Assembly: GCF_037963865.1 (NCBI RefSeq)
Contig: NZ_CP150170.1
Location: 2,790,001 to 2,854,000 of the forward strand
Direction of reading: 5' to 3'
DNA from: Paenibacillus sp. FSL R10-2734
GTDB taxonomy: Bacteria > Bacillota > Bacilli > Paenibacillales > Paenibacillaceae
Length of the DNA: 64,000 bases
The notes beneath the pieces are model-generated. The model saw only the letters and a program-made list of their open reading frames with translations. It was not told the DNA's origin and made no database searches. The first letter of the stretch is position 1. Each line of letters starts with the position of its first letter. A program made the position numbers and the translations under genes. Positions 1 through 7,955 of the stretch are shown here, piece by piece.

Positions 1-1
1 T

Positions 2-349
2 GGTGAAGTTGCGGAAGCACTCGGGGTTACTCCCGAAGAAGTGGTATTCGCTCAGGAAGCCAATAAGCCGCCGACCTCTATTCATGAGACGGTGTTCGAG
101 AATGATGGCGATCCGATCACGCTGATTGATCAAATCGCTGACGAATCACAGGAGCGTTGGTTCGATAAGCTGGCATTAAATGAAGCTATCGGAGGCCTTA
201 GCGAACGTGAACGTCTGATCGTCTATCTTCGATACTATCGTGACCAAACGCAGTCGGAGGTCGCCAGTCGTCTAGGGATTTCTCAAGTGCAGGTATCCCG
301 GCTGGAGAAGAAAATATTGCAAAATATCCGTGAGCAGATTGCTCAGTAG
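2..349 (+). CDS. sigF: Sporulation sigma factor SigF, C-terminal part (5' end outside window)
   Basis: This is the last 115 codons of a sigma-70 family factor; the frame is already open at base 2. Region 4 is visible: a run ending SERERLIVYLRYYRDQ is followed by a helix-turn-helix (QSEVASRLGISQVQVSRLEKK) that would contact the -35 element. This tail is typical of SigF/SigB-type factors. SigF directs forespore-specific transcription right after asymmetric septation and is held inactive by SpoIIAB. The spoIIAA-spoIIAB genes would be expected just left of the window. A rho-independent terminator follows 47 bases downstream, so the next gene is probably a separate unit. SigF over SigB or SigG is judged from the tail sequence only. 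Confidence 0.8.
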   Translation, partial: GEVAEALGVTPEEVVFAQEANKPPTSIHETVFENDGDPITLIDQIADESQERWFDKLALNEAIGGLSERERLIVYLRYYRDQTQSEVASRLGISQVQVSRLEKKILQNIREQIAQ

Positions 350-395
350 GATAAAGCTAATCATGTAATGACGCTTGTAAAATAGCGAATTGGAA

Positions 396-428
396 GAAAA
401 AGCCGCCCCGAAAAGGGGGGGCTTTTTA
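396..428 (+). terminator. Rho-independent terminator after sigF
   Basis: A G+C-rich hairpin (AAAAAGCCGCCCC / GGGGGGGCTTTTT with a short GAAA-type loop) is followed by a T run. It lies between the sigF stop and the Shine-Dalgarno sequence of the kinase gene. Any longer reading frame start for the kinase at 390 would run through it, which supports the later ATG at 447. Confidence 0.85.
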
Positions 429-446
429 TGTGGAGGTGATCTCAAT

Positions 447-3380
447 ATGCATGCACTCGGCGACGAGAATGTGATCACATGGTCTATAGATATGGAAGAA
501 AATCTGCTGACGATGTCGAATGGTTTAGAGAAATGGGTAGGTGTCACAAGTAAGGCTATTTCGCATAGCCCTAATTTTCTGCGGGAATTTGTGTATGTAG
601 TGGATCTTGATCAATATGATACCTACATGGAAAGATTGAATGCTGGTCTTATCAGTAGTCTTGAGTATCGGATGCAACGATCTACTGAAGAACTTAAGTG
701 GGTTCAAAGTATTGGTACGCCAATTCTAAATGAGGATAATAAGGTCTGCCGAATAGATGGAGTTATGCTGGACATTACTGAACAAAAAAAGGCGCAAATT
801 CAATTAGAAAGCACATTTTCTTTGTATCAACAAATGCTCTCCAAGCTTGATGTGGCAATTTGGTCTTTCGATTACGTATCTAAGAAAGTGCTATTTATAT
901 CGGATGCCATTTTCAATATCACCGGTTATTCAGTTGAAGAGGCGAAGGAGGATGACTTTTGGCTCCGTATTGCGCATAAGGAAGAAAATCCTTTGGATCA
1001 GGAGATCATGTCAACGGCTCTGCAGGGGATTCCAATGCTTACTGAATATCGGATCATCCACGCAAATGGTGAGCCTCGATGGTTACAGGTCAGGATCATA
1101 CCCAGTCTAGATGAATCCCAAGCGGTGGTTCGGCTTGATGGGATATTGGCAGATATCACTGAAAAAAAGTGTATGAAAGAGGCTTTCTTCAAAAGTGAAC
1201 AACGTTATAAATCTTTATTTGATTATAACTCAGACGTCGTATGTGAACTGGATCTGCAAGGGAATATTTTAGCAATTAATTCTGCGGCAGAGCAAATTAC
1301 TGGAGAATCTTTAAGTATGGTCGGAGAGAAATTGTCCATTATGAATCTATTTGGAGCAGAGAATATACCAAGGATGGCGGATTATTTTGAAAGAACAGTA
1401 CGAGGATCTGCTCAGCATTATGTTGTGACATCTTCCCGCAAGGATGGAAAAGTGAGTCACTGGTCTATGAAAAATGTCCCGGTATATGTGAATAGTCGTA
1501 TTGTTGGTGCTTTTGTGGTCGCTAAAGATATAACATCAACAGTAGAAGTAGAGCACAAGCTGGTGCAACGTGAAGCAGAATACAGACTTATTATTAATAA
1601 CATGAAGGATATGATGGGTGTTCTAGATCAGAAAGGGAATTTCATTGTAGCTTCCCCCTCCTGTGAGACCCTAATCGGTATTCCTGTAGGCTTAATCAAA
1701 GACACTACTATACTAAAATATATCGATCCAGATGAGCAAGAAAGCTTGCGTGAACAGATATCAAATATTTTTAGGACAAAAGCAAGCATGATGTTTTACA
1801 ATCGTTTTATTCATTCAAAAGGTTATATCTTAAATTTAGAATGTCTTGCTACTCCCGTTCTAGGTGAGGATGGAGAAGTAATGAGTATTGTAATTGTAGC
1901 AAGAGATATTACCAAGAGAGTGCAAATGGAAAAAGAATTAAGGGAAAGCGAGGAGTTCAATCAGCAGTTGATCAAGCTATCACCTGAAGCGGTCGTTCTT
2001 CATAGCGAGTATAAGTTTGTTTATGTGAATTTCGCCTGTCGTGGTTTATTTGGAGTTTGCGATGAGAGTCAGTTGATCGGTAAAACGATTTTTAATTGGG
2101 CGCATCCGGACTATTTGTCGCTGGCGAAAGAACGCATGCTTGAAATCTATAAGGAGCCCTATAAGATCTTAGTTCCAATTGAACAAAAGGTCGTACGTTC
2201 GGATGGAACGATTATCGATGTAGAGGTAACAGCTAGCTCCATTTTGTACAAAGGGAAAATTGCATGCATCTCTATATTTAGGGATATAAGTGATCGAAAA
2301 AAAACAGAAGAGGACAGACAACATGCCTCCCAAATGATTCGTGAAAGCGAGGAAAGGTATTTTCGTTTGCAGATGAGTCTGGACCAGTTCTCACAGGATC
2401 TTTTTGGTGTAATGAAGATTAGCCATATGGAACAGCGGTTGCTCAAAGAAGTCAGAGATATCCTGCAGGTATCAAATATTAGTCTAATCGATGTTGAACA
2501 TAATCATGATAAATTATGCGAAATTATCGAAACGGAGCAAGGGTATTCACTCAAGATCGGGGAGTTCCGCGGAACAAGTTATTTACTATCGATTAACGAG
2601 AAGACCCGTTTATTAGAAATCAGTTCTATTCGAGTCTGGCTTGAGACGATCACCCGTTATGTTAGTGTTCTCTTTGATCATTTTTTGCTGATTGAAGACT
2701 TAACTAAGGATCTTGAGCAAGCGGCTTCCAAGCAAGTAGCTCCTACATGGCTTCTCCGCTTTATGTTTAATTTATCCGAGAATGAACGAAAACGACTTGC
2801 TCAGGATTTACACGACTCCGCCCTTCAAGAACAAATTATCTGGTATCGTAAGCTGGATCTTCTCCTAGGGGATAAGTCCATTAGTGGGGAATTTAGAGGA
2901 CAACTAGAACAGATCACAGAAGGCTTACTAGATGTCATCTATCAACTGCGGATTATTTGTAACGAGCTCCGCCCCCCTGCACTAATTAATGAGGGCCTTA
3001 CCTCTTCGCTGGAGACGTTGTTTGAATTCACTCAGCTGCGTACCAATTATCAGATTTATTTCCAGTCAGAAGCATTCACACATAAGCTAGATGATGAAAT
3101 GCTTATAGGATTGTACCGGATTGTGCAAGAGCTTTTAGCTAATGCAGCGAAGCACTCCTTTGCGACAGAAGTCCACATTACCTTAGCTAGTGTAGCTGAG
3201 CAGATTCATTTGAATTATCAAGATAATGGAATTGGAATGAGTTTACTTGGAGAGGATTCGCTAAAAAGTATGGGGATATACAGTATGAAAGAAAGGGTTC
3301 GGAGTATGGAGGGGACGATAGTATTCCACTCGCCAGAGAATAAGGGATTAGCGGTCAATATATCTATACCTGCAGATTAA
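447..3380 (+). CDS. Cytoplasmic multi-PAS sensor histidine kinase, ComP-like catalytic domain
   Basis: The predicted product is a 977-aa kinase that autophosphorylates on histidine and passes the phosphate to the adjacent regulator. About five PAS domains follow one another (roughly residues 9-112, 125-245, 250-370, 375-490, 500-620), several closing with the typical DITE/DITK PAC ending. A linker leads to a HisKA_3 dimerisation helix with LAQDLHDS (His about 789), and a HATPase domain with QELLANAAKHS (about 894) and DNGIGM. The C-terminal part resembles B. subtilis ComP. Unlike ComP, no membrane segments are visible, so the signal is probably cytoplasmic. ATG 447 is preceded by GGAGGTGAT at good spacing. 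The partner response regulator starts 40 bases downstream. The ligand is unknown. Confidence 0.85.
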   Translation: MHALGDENVITWSIDMEENLLTMSNGLEKWVGVTSKAISHSPNFLREFVYVVDLDQYDTYMERLNAGLISSLEYRMQRSTEELKWVQSIGTPILNEDNKVCRIDGVMLDITEQKKAQIQLESTFSLYQQMLSKLDVAIWSFDYVSKKVLFISDAIFNITGYSVEEAKEDDFWLRIAHKEENPLDQEIMSTALQGIPMLTEYRIIHANGEPRWLQVRIIPSLDESQAVVRLDGILADITEKKCMKEAFFKSEQRYKSLFDYNSDVVCELDLQGNILAINSAAEQITGESLSMVGEKLSIMNLFGAENIPRMADYFERTVRGSAQHYVVTSSRKDGKVSHWSMKNVPVYVNSRIVGAFVVAKDITSTVEVEHKLVQREAEYRLIINNMKDMMGVLDQKGNFIVASPSCETLIGIPVGLIKDTTILKYIDPDEQESLREQISNIFRTKASMMFYNRFIHSKGYILNLECLATPVLGEDGEVMSIVIVARDITKRVQMEKELRESEEFNQQLIKLSPEAVVLHSEYKFVYVNFACRGLFGVCDESQLIGKTIFNWAHPDYLSLAKERMLEIYKEPYKILVPIEQKVVRSDGTIIDVEVTASSILYKGKIACISIFRDISDRKKTEEDRQHASQMIRESEERYFRLQMSLDQFSQDLFGVMKISHMEQRLLKEVRDILQVSNISLIDVEHNHDKLCEIIETEQGYSLKIGEFRGTSYLLSINEKTRLLEISSIRVWLETITRYVSVLFDHFLLIEDLTKDLEQAASKQVAPTWLLRFMFNLSENERKRLAQDLHDSALQEQIIWYRKLDLLLGDKSISGEFRGQLEQITEGLLDVIYQLRIICNELRPPALINEGLTSSLETLFEFTQLRTNYQIYFQSEAFTHKLDDEMLIGLYRIVQELLANAAKHSFATEVHITLASVAEQIHLNYQDNGIGMSLLGEDSLKSMGIYSMKERVRSMEGTIVFHSPENKGLAVNISIPAD

Positions 3381-3420
3381 TCATGCGGCATAACAATTGG
3401 ATAGAGGTGTAGTAGTAGGC

Positions 3421-4083
3421 ATGATTCAAATTTTGTTAGTGGATGACCATCCATCTGTAATGGAAGGGACTAGAATGATATTAGAACAAGAGGGAGATAT
3501 GAAGGTTACTCTAGCCAATTCTGCCCATGAGGTGCTTGAAATGGTGAGTAGTCATTCTTTTGACGTAATGTTATTTGATCTTCATATCGCCGATGTGAAT
3601 GGAATTGATTTGGCGAAACAAGTATTAACAATGAACGCGGATGCGATCATTTTAATCTATACCGGATACGAATTTAACAACAAATTTAATTTGATGATCG
3701 AATCAGGAATATTTGGATTTATCTCAAAAACGACCAATAGAGAGCAGTTGATTACAGCAGTACGTTGTGCATTAAGAGGGGAAGTCATTCTACCGCAGAC
3801 TTTAGTCAAGCAGTTAAGAAAAGTACCACCTAAAGGATTAGAAATCACTGATGAACAAGCAACCTCCATGATTAGCAAAAGGGAACATGAAATGCTAACA
3901 GAAATTGCAAAAGGAAAAAGTAACAAGGAAATAGCAGAGATAGTGCTTATGAGTCAGCGGTCTCTTGAATATAGTTTAACTAATTTATTCCAAAAGCTAA
4001 ATGTGAAATCAAGAATTGAAGCGGCTATCACAGCTAAAAGGCTGGGAATATTAAAGGAATCAGATTTTACTAATTCATTGTGA
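3421..4083 (+). CDS. ComA-like NarL/FixJ family response regulator
   Basis: This 220-aa regulator has an N-terminal receiver with DDHPSVMEGT, the phosphoacceptor Asp53 in LFDLHIADVNG, YTGYE, and the conserved lysine in ISKT. A C-terminal LuxR-type helix-turn-helix reads SKREHEMLTEIAKGKSNKEI. The stretches HPSVMEGT, YTGYE and RSLEYSLTNLFQKLNVKSR closely follow B. subtilis ComA, the quorum regulator that activates srfA. It is co-oriented with the upstream kinase and presumably is its partner. ATG 3421 begins the receiver cleanly; an in-frame TTG at 3397 is an alternative because the AGAGGTG ribosome site lies about 12 bases from the ATG. No comX or comQ is visible nearby, so the input need not be a pheromone. 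Confidence 0.85.
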   Translation: MIQILLVDDHPSVMEGTRMILEQEGDMKVTLANSAHEVLEMVSSHSFDVMLFDLHIADVNGIDLAKQVLTMNADAIILIYTGYEFNNKFNLMIESGIFGFISKTTNREQLITAVRCALRGEVILPQTLVKQLRKVPPKGLEITDEQATSMISKREHEMLTEIAKGKSNKEIAEIVLMSQRSLEYSLTNLFQKLNVKSRIEAAITAKRLGILKESDFTNSL

Positions 4084-4109
4084 AAATACGTAATAATCAC
4101 ATAGATTGA

Positions 4110-4146
4110 AATCCCGTTCACTGGTTAGTGAGGCGGGATTTTTTGT
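4110..4146 (+). terminator. Rho-independent terminator after the ComA-like regulator
   Basis: Inverted repeat AATCCCG ... CGGGATT with an inner TCACT/AGTGA pair, followed by a run of six T. It separates the kinase/regulator operon from the chemoreceptor operon. Confidence 0.85.
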
Positions 4147-4157
4147 TATGCGCATCT

Positions 4158-4194
4158 TTGCGGGGGGACGCAATAATTTTGCGCGATCACGCCA
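4158..4194 (+). promoter_or_regulatory. Two candidate ComA boxes upstream of the chemoreceptor gene
   Basis: The first site, TTGCGG-GGGG-ACGCAA (4158-4173), matches the B. subtilis ComA box TTGCGG-N4-CCGCAA at 11 of 12 defined positions. A weaker second copy, TTGCGC-GATC-ACGCCA (4179-4194), starts 21 bases later, about two helical turns away and on the same face. A possible -10 (TATGAT, 4228-4233) follows with only a poor -35, as expected for an activated promoter. This places the chemoreceptor/CheB-like operon as a candidate target of the adjacent ComA-like regulator. Binding is inferred. Confidence 0.5.
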
Positions 4195-4286
4195 TTTTTT
4201 TTCGGTTACCATATTCTGCTTACAGTTTATGATGAAATAGTTCCTAAGAATTTCAAAAATTTACTAGCGTAATGAGGTGCAGAAGG

Positions 4287-5885
4287 GTGAAATGGTTTTA
4301 TAATTTAAGAACAGCAGTAAAGTTAATCTCAGCATTTGTGTTGGTATCGGCCATATTATGCTTCGTAGGATTCTATGGAATAAGCAATTTAAGTAAGATG
4401 GATGAGTCCATCGAGGATATGTATAAGAATCGCTTAACACCGATTGCCTATCTCGGTGAAGCGAATGAGCTTTTTTTAACGAATAGAATAAACATTCGAG
4501 ATATAAATACGATGGCCAAAACCGAGGTGAAGAAAAAAGAGTATCGAGATAAATTACATAAGAATGTCCAAAGCATTGAAGATATCATGAGTAAATATAG
4601 TAAGACTAAATTGAGAGAAGAAGAATCAGAGAAGATGAAGACTTTTCCTGAGATTTGGCAACGATACATCACCAGCGTGGATCATGCGATTGAATTGGAT
4701 ATGAAGATCATCAGTAATGAAGAATATACAAATTATTTGCTAACAGGAGATTTACAGTTGGCTACTACGGAGATGACGGATTTCCTGCAAGGTCTAATTG
4801 ACATCAACATGAAGCAGGCACAGGGATCCAGTGAATACGCAAATAAGCTATATCAATCCTCTCGTTTGATTACCTTCAGTGTTACTATTGTTGCACTGCT
4901 GATCAGTGTGAGTTTTGGTTATTTAATCTCTCAAATTATCGCACGACCTCTAAATCAAGTGATGCGCCTGCTGGGTAAAGTAGCCAGTGGAGACTTAAGC
5001 GAAACATCAAATCTGGAATCCAAGGACGAGATCGGAAAGCTGGCCCATTCAGTTAATGCCATGGTTATGAACTTAAGGCGTACCGTGGGAGGTATATTGT
5101 CCTCGGCGGAAAGTGTCTCAGCTGCTGCGCAGCAAATCTCTGCAAGTACTGAGGAAGTAGCTAGCGGTAGTATGAGTCAAGCCACTGCAGCGCAAACGAT
5201 GAATGAACTATTCCGAGAATTATCTGAAGCGATTAATTCAGTAGCTCAAAGTGCAGAGCATGCCTCAGAGCTGTCAGATCAGACGATGCGTATCGCTCAG
5301 GATGGAGGTGCTGTAGTTACGGACTCCATACAAGGGATGAGGCTGCTAAATAATCAAATGTCTAGTTTAGAAGAAGGCTCTGATAAAATTGGGCAGATTA
5401 TTGCGGTTATTGATGATATTGCAAAACAGACAAATCTGCTGGCCTTAAACGCAGCAATCGAAGCGGCTCGTGCTGGAGAACAGGGCAGAGGATTTGCAGT
5501 TGTGGCAGATGAGGTAAGAAAGCTAGCAGAGCGGAGCAGTGAAGCTACGAAGCAAGTTACGGACATTATTAAAGACATGCAGAAGAATACGCAGCATAGC
5601 GTGAAGGCTGTCGTAGAAGGTGTAGCTTTCTCACAAAAAAATGGGGAAGCCTTTGATTATATTATTTCTATGGTTAACGATACCGCACATAAAGTAACAG
5701 AAATCGCAGCCGCGAGTGAAGAACAGGCTGCACAATCATCAGAAGTCCTGTACTCCATTGAGAGTATATCAGCAGCAACAGAAGAAATGGCGGCCAGCAG
5801 CAGTGAAACGGCAACGACGGCTAATGCATTAGCACAGCTTGCGGAGGAATTAAATGCTCTCGTATCATTTTTTAAAGTTAAATAA
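4287..5885 (+). CDS. Methyl-accepting chemotaxis protein with 4-helix-bundle sensor
   Basis: This 532-aa transmembrane chemoreceptor has TM1 (about residues 8-30), an extracytoplasmic helical sensor domain of the 4HB_MCP type (about 31-190), TM2 (about 193-215), HAMP, then a long coiled-coil signalling domain. The conserved hairpin tip reads EQGRGFAVVADEVRKLAERS (about 398-418) and would contact CheA/CheW. No C-terminal CheR/CheB-tethering pentapeptide is seen; the protein ends VSFFKVK. GTG 4287 is preferred because GAGGTG lies 7 bases upstream; ATG 4272 in the same frame has no ribosome site. A degenerate CheB follows 41 bases downstream in the same orientation. Candidate ComA boxes precede the gene. 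The ligand is unknown. Confidence 0.88.
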   Translation: MKWFYNLRTAVKLISAFVLVSAILCFVGFYGISNLSKMDESIEDMYKNRLTPIAYLGEANELFLTNRINIRDINTMAKTEVKKKEYRDKLHKNVQSIEDIMSKYSKTKLREEESEKMKTFPEIWQRYITSVDHAIELDMKIISNEEYTNYLLTGDLQLATTEMTDFLQGLIDINMKQAQGSSEYANKLYQSSRLITFSVTIVALLISVSFGYLISQIIARPLNQVMRLLGKVASGDLSETSNLESKDEIGKLAHSVNAMVMNLRRTVGGILSSAESVSAAAQQISASTEEVASGSMSQATAAQTMNELFRELSEAINSVAQSAEHASELSDQTMRIAQDGGAVVTDSIQGMRLLNNQMSSLEEGSDKIGQIIAVIDDIAKQTNLLALNAAIEAARAGEQGRGFAVVADEVRKLAERSSEATKQVTDIIKDMQKNTQHSVKAVVEGVAFSQKNGEAFDYIISMVNDTAHKVTEIAAASEEQAAQSSEVLYSIESISAATEEMAASSSETATTANALAQLAEELNALVSFFKVK

Positions 5886-5926
5886 ACAGTGTCATGGGTA
5901 TTATCATTGATAGGAGAGGAGAAGTA

Positions 5927-7006
5927 GTGCAAAAGTTAAAGGTGCTCGTAGTAGCTACTTCAGTAACCATGCGTAAACAGATCTCGATCCTAATTGCGGA
6001 GGATTCAACTATCGAGGTCATTGGAGCAGCTCGAAATGCATCCGAAGCGGTTAGCAAAGTACAAGAACTCAGACCCGATGTCGTAACTATAGATATAGAA
6101 ATACCGGAATTAAATAGTTTGGTAGCACTCTCAAGCATTATGTCACAGCGTCCAACGCCAATTCTTATTCTGGGTTCAAGAACTAAGGATGGAATAACAG
6201 CGACCATCACAGGGCTACAAAACGGTGCAGTGGATTTCATATCTAAACCAACCAAATCCAATGGATTTGATCTATCTGACATAAAAGATGAGCTGCTATT
6301 CAAAATAAAACAAGCTGCCCAAATCCCATTGAGAACCCTCATCCTTAATAACATTACCGTTTCCAAAGTGATTTCAGGATTACAGGCAGAAGAAAATTCT
6401 AAGTCCGGTTGTAAGGAAGCATTGGATCAAATTGTGGCAATAGGATGTGGAGTAGGTGGCCCGAAGGCGCTTGAAATCGTAATCAGCTCGCTCCCAGCGA
6501 ACTTCCCATACCCCTTACTAATCGCTCAGCATATGCCGCCCAAGTACACAAAAGTATTGGCAGAACGATTGAATCGGTTCTCAAATGTACGGGTGGTTGA
6601 GGCGAAGGATGATCAGTTGGTGCTCGGCGGAACGGTATATATCGCACCTGGTGATCGTCATATGACCGTAATCCAGAAACAGCAAGAATATAGAATCAAA
6701 CTTCATCAGAAGCTTCCGGTGAATGCGCACCGTCCATCTATTGATGTGCTGTTCGATTCCATCTCTGGATTAAAGAGCCTGAAGCAGCATTTGATCTTAA
6801 TGACCGGAATGGGAAACGATGGGGCGAGAGGAATGCTACTTGCTAAACAAGCAGGAACTCAATCAACGATTGTTGAATCGCATGAGACTTCTATTGTAAA
6901 TGAAATGCCCGGAGCAGCGGTGGCGCTTGGGTGTGTGGATTATGAGGTTCCTTCGCATTTGTTAGCCTCGAAGATTATGGAGGTTACGGGGGAGTTGCGA
7001 CGGTAG
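5927..7006 (+). CDS. Degenerate CheB-like protein (receiver plus methylesterase fold), probably inactive
   Basis: The 359-aa product has the CheB layout: an N-terminal receiver and a C-terminal methylesterase domain that would normally demethylate receptors. The catalytic serine region, normally GASTGG, reads GCGVGG here, with Gly175 at the nucleophile position and Cys174 before it. The triad His (QHMPP, about 202) and Asp (GMGNDGA, about 298) remain. In the receiver, Asp56 and the ISKP lysine persist, but the paired acidic residues needed for Mg2+ are Ala10-Thr11. Esterase activity and normal phosphorylation are therefore doubtful; a binding or regulatory role beside the upstream chemoreceptor is possible. 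GTG 5927 follows AGGAGAGGAG. Confidence 0.8.
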   Translation: MQKLKVLVVATSVTMRKQISILIAEDSTIEVIGAARNASEAVSKVQELRPDVVTIDIEIPELNSLVALSSIMSQRPTPILILGSRTKDGITATITGLQNGAVDFISKPTKSNGFDLSDIKDELLFKIKQAAQIPLRTLILNNITVSKVISGLQAEENSKSGCKEALDQIVAIGCGVGGPKALEIVISSLPANFPYPLLIAQHMPPKYTKVLAERLNRFSNVRVVEAKDDQLVLGGTVYIAPGDRHMTVIQKQQEYRIKLHQKLPVNAHRPSIDVLFDSISGLKSLKQHLILMTGMGNDGARGMLLAKQAGTQSTIVESHETSIVNEMPGAAVALGCVDYEVPSHLLASKIMEVTGELRR

Positions 7007-7016
7007 GTAAGAATGG

Positions 7017-7046
7017 AAAGAGTCTCCTTTAGGAGGCTCTTTTTGT
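7017..7046 (+). terminator. Rho-independent terminator after the CheB-like gene
   Basis: Hairpin AAAGAGTCTCC-TTTA-GGAGGCTCTTT followed by T residues, 11 bases after the stop codon. Confidence 0.85.
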
Positions 7047-7187
7047 ACATTTGCACGCTCGAAACAATTAAACCTCTGTGAGCAATCTAACAACCGAACG
7101 CTCCGCGTACCTTTATAGTATTAGCAGGAATAATGTGATTCCATTTAATGTTAATTCATTCCGAGCTATGAAGGGGAAGGTGCCAGC

Positions 7188-7955
7188 ATGTCGATTCTAG
7201 AAGTAGAGAATCTCTCTAAACAATATAGAGGCAAAGGCAAAATGAATGTATTTCAGGCGCTAAACGGGATAAGCCTGAGTGTGGATAACGGTGAGTTTGT
7301 AGCGATAATGGGACCTTCGGGGAGCGGGAAAACGACGCTGCTGAATATCCTTAGCGGAATCGACACGGAGTATAGTGGGGTAGTACGGATTGCAGAGACA
7401 AGCATAAGTGAGATGTCCAAGAACGAGCTTGCACTTTTTCGCCGGCAGCGAATGGGGTTCGTTTTTCAGGATTACAATTTGCTGGATAGTTTGACCCTTC
7501 GGGAAAATATCATGGTGCCTATGGTGCTGGATGAACAAGAGGTAGAAGACATCAATGCCAAGACTGATGAGACGGTATCTCTATTTGATCTAGGTGAGGT
7601 GAAGGACAAGTATCCGTATATGGTTTCAGGAGGGCAGCAGCAGCGAGCGGCGATCAGCAGAGCGATTATTAATAATCCGGCTGTGATTTTTGCGGACGAG
7701 CCTACGGGGAATTTGGATTCCAAATCATCGAGTACAGTGATGAGAACCTTTGCTAAACTGAATGCTCTGAAAGGAGCGACGATTGTAATGGTGACGCATG
7801 ATCCTTTTGCAGCCAGCTATTGTAATCGAGTGCTTTTTATCAAGGATGGGAAGGCGTTATTAGAGATTGCTAGAGATAATAAAGAGCGCAGAGCATTTTT
7901 CGATATGATTCTGGAGAACCTGGCCTTCATTGGAGGGGGAGAAGATGACCTTTAG
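7188..7955 (+). CDS. BceA-type ABC transporter ATP-binding protein
   Basis: This 255-aa ATPase powers the adjacent FtsX-like permease. Walker A is GPSGSGKTT (about residues 43-51), the Q-loop lies in VFQDYNLL, the signature is VSGGQQQR, Walker B is VIFADEPT, and the H-loop is MVTHD. The length and C-terminal extension match the BceA/VraD-type ATPases that protect Firmicutes from cell-wall-active peptides such as bacitracin. An AAGGGGAAGG ribosome site precedes the ATG. Its last codons overlap the permease start. The usual BceR/BceS two-component genes are absent on either side, so regulation must come from elsewhere. Confidence 0.85.
   Translation: MSILEVENLSKQYRGKGKMNVFQALNGISLSVDNGEFVAIMGPSGSGKTTLLNILSGIDTEYSGVVRIAETSISEMSKNELALFRRQRMGFVFQDYNLLDSLTLRENIMVPMVLDEQEVEDINAKTDETVSLFDLGEVKDKYPYMVSGGQQQRAAISRAIINNPAVIFADEPTGNLDSKSSSTVMRTFAKLNALKGATIVMVTHDPFAASYCNRVLFIKDGKALLEIARDNKERRAFFDMILENLAFIGGGEDDL

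Noticed and set aside
5878..6366. 162-codon minus-strand frame across the CheB-like gene
   Set aside because: Antisense to a coding region with recognisable domains; no start signal or homology.
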